Below, piece by piece: positions 5,725 through 7,199 of a stretch of 7,199 bases of DNA. The notes under the pieces are model-generated. The model searched no databases, was not told the DNA's origin, and saw nothing but the letters and a program-made list of their open reading frames with translations. This DNA is from UBA9676 sp036522155 (GTDB taxonomy: Bacteria; Actinomycetota; Actinomycetes; Streptosporangiales; Streptosporangiaceae), in NCBI GenBank assembly GCA_036522155.1, contig DATDGI010000070.1:1-7199 (forward strand), read 5' to 3'. Position 1 is the first letter of the stretch, and every line of letters begins with the position of its first letter. The position numbers and the translations under genes are program-made.

Positions 5725-6087
5725 ATGAACACGCCCGCCAAGGCTGAGATCGACGAGGAGACCAGGACCACGCTGGCCGGGCTGGCGCTGGGGGATCCGG
5801 AACTGCTGCTGGAGGGGCTGGAGGCCCGTGCGAACTGGCAGGAGCGGAGCGGCCTGGATCCCCGTACCTTCTCGCTTGTCAAGATCGCTGCCCTCATCGC
5901 GCTCGACGCCCCGCCGTCGTCATATCTCTGGCAGGTGGCCAACGCGCTGGATGCCGGGTGCACCCCGGATGACCTGCTGGGTGTGCTGCAAGCCGTCGCG
6001 CCGCAGGTGGGCGGCCCGAAGATCGTCGCGGCCGCCCCGGAACTCATGGTCGCTCTCGGTCTCTCGCTGCCCGAGGGGCAGCAGTAG
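5725..6087 (+). CDS. Carboxymuconolactone decarboxylase (AhpD-fold)-like protein without redox cysteines
   Basis: A 120-residue all-helical protein. The stretch SGLDPRTFSLVKIAALIAL (42-60), followed by ALDAGCTPDDLLGVLQAVAP (74-93) and VGGPKIVAA, matches the CMD/AhpD fold pattern. AhpD-type members carry CxxC plus a nearby His for peroxide reduction. Here the matching region reads APPSSYLWQVANAL, so both Cys and the His are replaced, and the only Cys is residue 79. A peroxidase role is therefore unlikely; a non-redox or ligand-binding role is inference. I chose ATG 5725 because AGAGGA (5711-5716) sits 8 bases upstream. A start at 5665 would add 20 unlikely residues (IHRQPSTGPTE...) that cover the palindrome. 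It is 38 bases before the SHOCT gene and probably co-transcribed with it. Confidence 0.8.
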   Translation: MNTPAKAEIDEETRTTLAGLALGDPELLLEGLEARANWQERSGLDPRTFSLVKIAALIALDAPPSSYLWQVANALDAGCTPDDLLGVLQAVAPQVGGPKIVAAAPELMVALGLSLPEGQQ

Positions 6088-6125
6088 CGGCCAGATTCCG
6101 CATATCTCATCGCTAGGAGGAAGAC

Positions 6126-6440
6126 ATGTTTGTCCGGAGACGCCCGCTGCTGCGCGCAGCCGCGGTCGGTGGCACCGCATACGTCGCAGGCAGGAGCATG
6201 GGGAGGCGAGCGGAGGAGCAGGCCGCCGCGGAGGACGAGCAGAACCAGCGGATCTCCGACCTGGAACAGCAGCAGGCCCCGGCTCCGCAGTACCAGCAGC
6301 CGCCACCTGCCGCGGCCCCGCCCCCTGCGGCTGCCCCCTCCATGCTCGACCAGCTGAACCAGCTCACCACCTTGCACCAGCAGGGCGCGCTGACGGATGA
6401 GGAGTTCAGCGCGGCCAAGGCCAAGCTGCTCGGCAGCTGA
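6126..6440 (+). CDS. SHOCT-domain protein
   Basis: A 104-residue protein started by ATG 6126 with a perfect AGGAGG (6115-6120) 5 bases upstream. Residues 1-28 are basic and small-residue-rich (RRRPLLRAAAVGGTAYVAGRSMGRR), resembling a glycine-zipper-like or weak membrane-associated segment. Residues 29-50 are acidic and Gln-rich (EEQAAAEDEQNQRISDLEQQQ), likely a coil. A Pro/Ala/Gln linker (51-71) leads to the SHOCT domain (73-103): MLDQLNQLTTLHQQGALTDE, then EFSAAKAKLLG. SHOCT is a short C-terminal oligomerisation or interaction module of unknown exact role. It lies 38 bases after the CMD-like gene, and a strong hairpin follows its stop codon. Confidence 0.9.
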   Translation: MFVRRRPLLRAAAVGGTAYVAGRSMGRRAEEQAAAEDEQNQRISDLEQQQAPAPQYQQPPPAAAPPPAAAPSMLDQLNQLTTLHQQGALTDEEFSAAKAKLLGS

Positions 6441-6441
6441 C

Positions 6442-6474
6442 CCGTTTGCCCGCCAGGGGGGCGCGGGCAAACGG
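6442..6474 (+). terminator. Strong terminator-like hairpin between the SHOCT and sulfatase genes
   Basis: CCGTTTGCCCGC (6442-6453) pairs perfectly with GCGGGCAAACGG (6463-6474): a 12-bp stem with a 9-base loop, starting 2 bases after the SHOCT stop codon. No T-run follows, which is common for actinomycete terminators. It probably ends the CMD-SHOCT transcript, or lowers read-through into the sulfatase gene 36 bases later. Confidence 0.75.
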
Positions 6475-6510
6475 CACGGTGCCAGGGACATCTGAGGACG
6501 GAGCAAGCAG

Positions 6511-7199
6511 ATGAGCCAGCCCTTCCGGGGAACCATCAACGTCGACATCAGGGACTCGGTGCCCGACTGGACGCCGTTCGAGCCACCCAAGGCACCCGAC
6601 GGCGCGCCCAACGTGGTCTACATCGTCCTGGACGACGTGGGCTTCTCCGCTATGAGCTGCTACGGCGGGCCGATCGAGACGCCGAACATCGAGCGGATCG
6701 CCGCTGACGGGATCCGCTATACGCAGTGGCACACCACGGCGCTGTGCTCGCCGACTCGTTCCTGCCTGCTGACCGGGCGCAACCACACCCGCAACTCGAT
6801 GGCCTGCATCACCGAGGCCGCGGTCGGGTTCCCCAACGCCAGCGGGACCATCCCGCCGGAGAACGGCATGATCTCCGAGATCCTGGGCGAGCGCGGCTGG
6901 AACACCTACATGGTGGGCAAGTGGCACCTGTGCCCGACCGTGGAGATGAACCTCGCATCGACGAGGCGGAACTGGCCGACGGGCCGCGGGTTCGAGCGGT
7001 TCTACGGGTTCCTCGGCGCTGAGACCAACCAGTGGTATCCCGACCTGGTCTACGACAACCACCCGGTGGACCAGCCGAAGCAGCCAGACGAGGGATATCA
7101 CCTGACCGAGGACCTGACCGACAAGGCGCTGGAGTTCATCAAGGACGCCAAGACGGTCGCGCCGGACAAGCCGTTCTTCCTCTATTACGCGCCGGGCGC
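6511..7199 (+). CDS. Type I arylsulfatase, N-terminal part (runs off right edge)
   Basis: The first 229 residues are present, read directly from ATG 6511 with GGAG at 6500-6503 and a 7-base spacer. Type I sulfatases hydrolyse sulfate esters using a formylglycine made from Cys (or Ser) in CxPxR. Here Cys79 in CSPTRSCLLTGR (79-90) is that residue, so this is a Cys-type enzyme that needs formylglycine-generating enzyme or an anaerobic equivalent, not seen in the window. Metal-site aspartates D41-D42 (VLDDVGF) and catalytic-pocket K137/H139 (GKWH) are present. There is no signal peptide: the start FRGTINVDIRDSVPDWTPFE resembles mycobacterial cytosolic arylsulfatases of the AtsB/AtsD type, recalled from memory. 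The C-terminal domain is missing. Substrate cannot be told. The terminator-like hairpin just upstream suggests a separate or attenuated transcript. Confidence 0.95.
   Translation, partial: MSQPFRGTINVDIRDSVPDWTPFEPPKAPDGAPNVVYIVLDDVGFSAMSCYGGPIETPNIERIAADGIRYTQWHTTALCSPTRSCLLTGRNHTRNSMACITEAAVGFPNASGTIPPENGMISEILGERGWNTYMVGKWHLCPTVEMNLASTRRNWPTGRGFERFYGFLGAETNQWYPDLVYDNHPVDQPKQPDEGYHLTEDLTDKALEFIKDAKTVAPDKPFFLYYAPG

Noticed and set aside
5688..6611. A 307-codon minus-strand open frame
   Set aside because: It spans the CMD-like and SHOCT genes and the terminator antisense. Both real genes have strong ribosome sites and family patterns on the plus strand.

Overview
The window is very GC-rich (about 70% by eye), with strong G/C bias at third codon positions, GTG and TTG starts, stop/start overlaps and AGGAGG-type ribosome sites. 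The content (CydDC, a GAP-family protein, an RDD protein, a SHOCT protein, a CxPxR arylsulfatase of the mycobacterial/streptomycete cytosolic type) points to a high-GC actinomycete. Genus cannot be read from the sequence.

Left part (1-2046, minus strand): a two-gene operon for the heterodimeric ABC exporter CydDC, needed for cytochrome bd maturation. cydD is complete. cydC starts in a GTGA overlap with the cydD stop and runs off the left edge. The junction carries a 36-bp-phased repeat that gives cydC three in-frame GTG starts with identical upstream sequence. No cydA or cydB lies immediately upstream.

Divergent intergenic region (2047-2343): holds two inverted repeats and a probable 26-codon leader ORF (2271-2351) with its own Shine-Dalgarno, overlapping the TTG start of the next gene.

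Middle part (2344-5615, plus strand): four envelope-type genes. They are a large unrecognised multi-pass membrane protein with an N-terminal coil, a GAP/Sap-family six-helix membrane protein, a protein with nine perfectly phased nine-residue repeats (VD-[VIL]-N pattern) and an HPDG-rich tail, and an RDD-family membrane protein translationally coupled to it (ATGA overlap). A hairpin follows the RDD gene.

Right part (5725-7199, plus strand): a small carboxymuconolactone-decarboxylase-like protein lacking the redox CxxC/His residues, a SHOCT-domain protein, a perfect 12-bp-stem terminator-like hairpin, and the first 229 residues of a type I (formylglycine) arylsulfatase running off the right edge.

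The most interesting item is the pair at 4498-5615: a free-standing 9x9 repeat protein coupled to an RDD membrane protein. The leader ORF at 2271 and the cydC multi-start repeat come next. I see no mobile element, CRISPR array, tRNA or rRNA.
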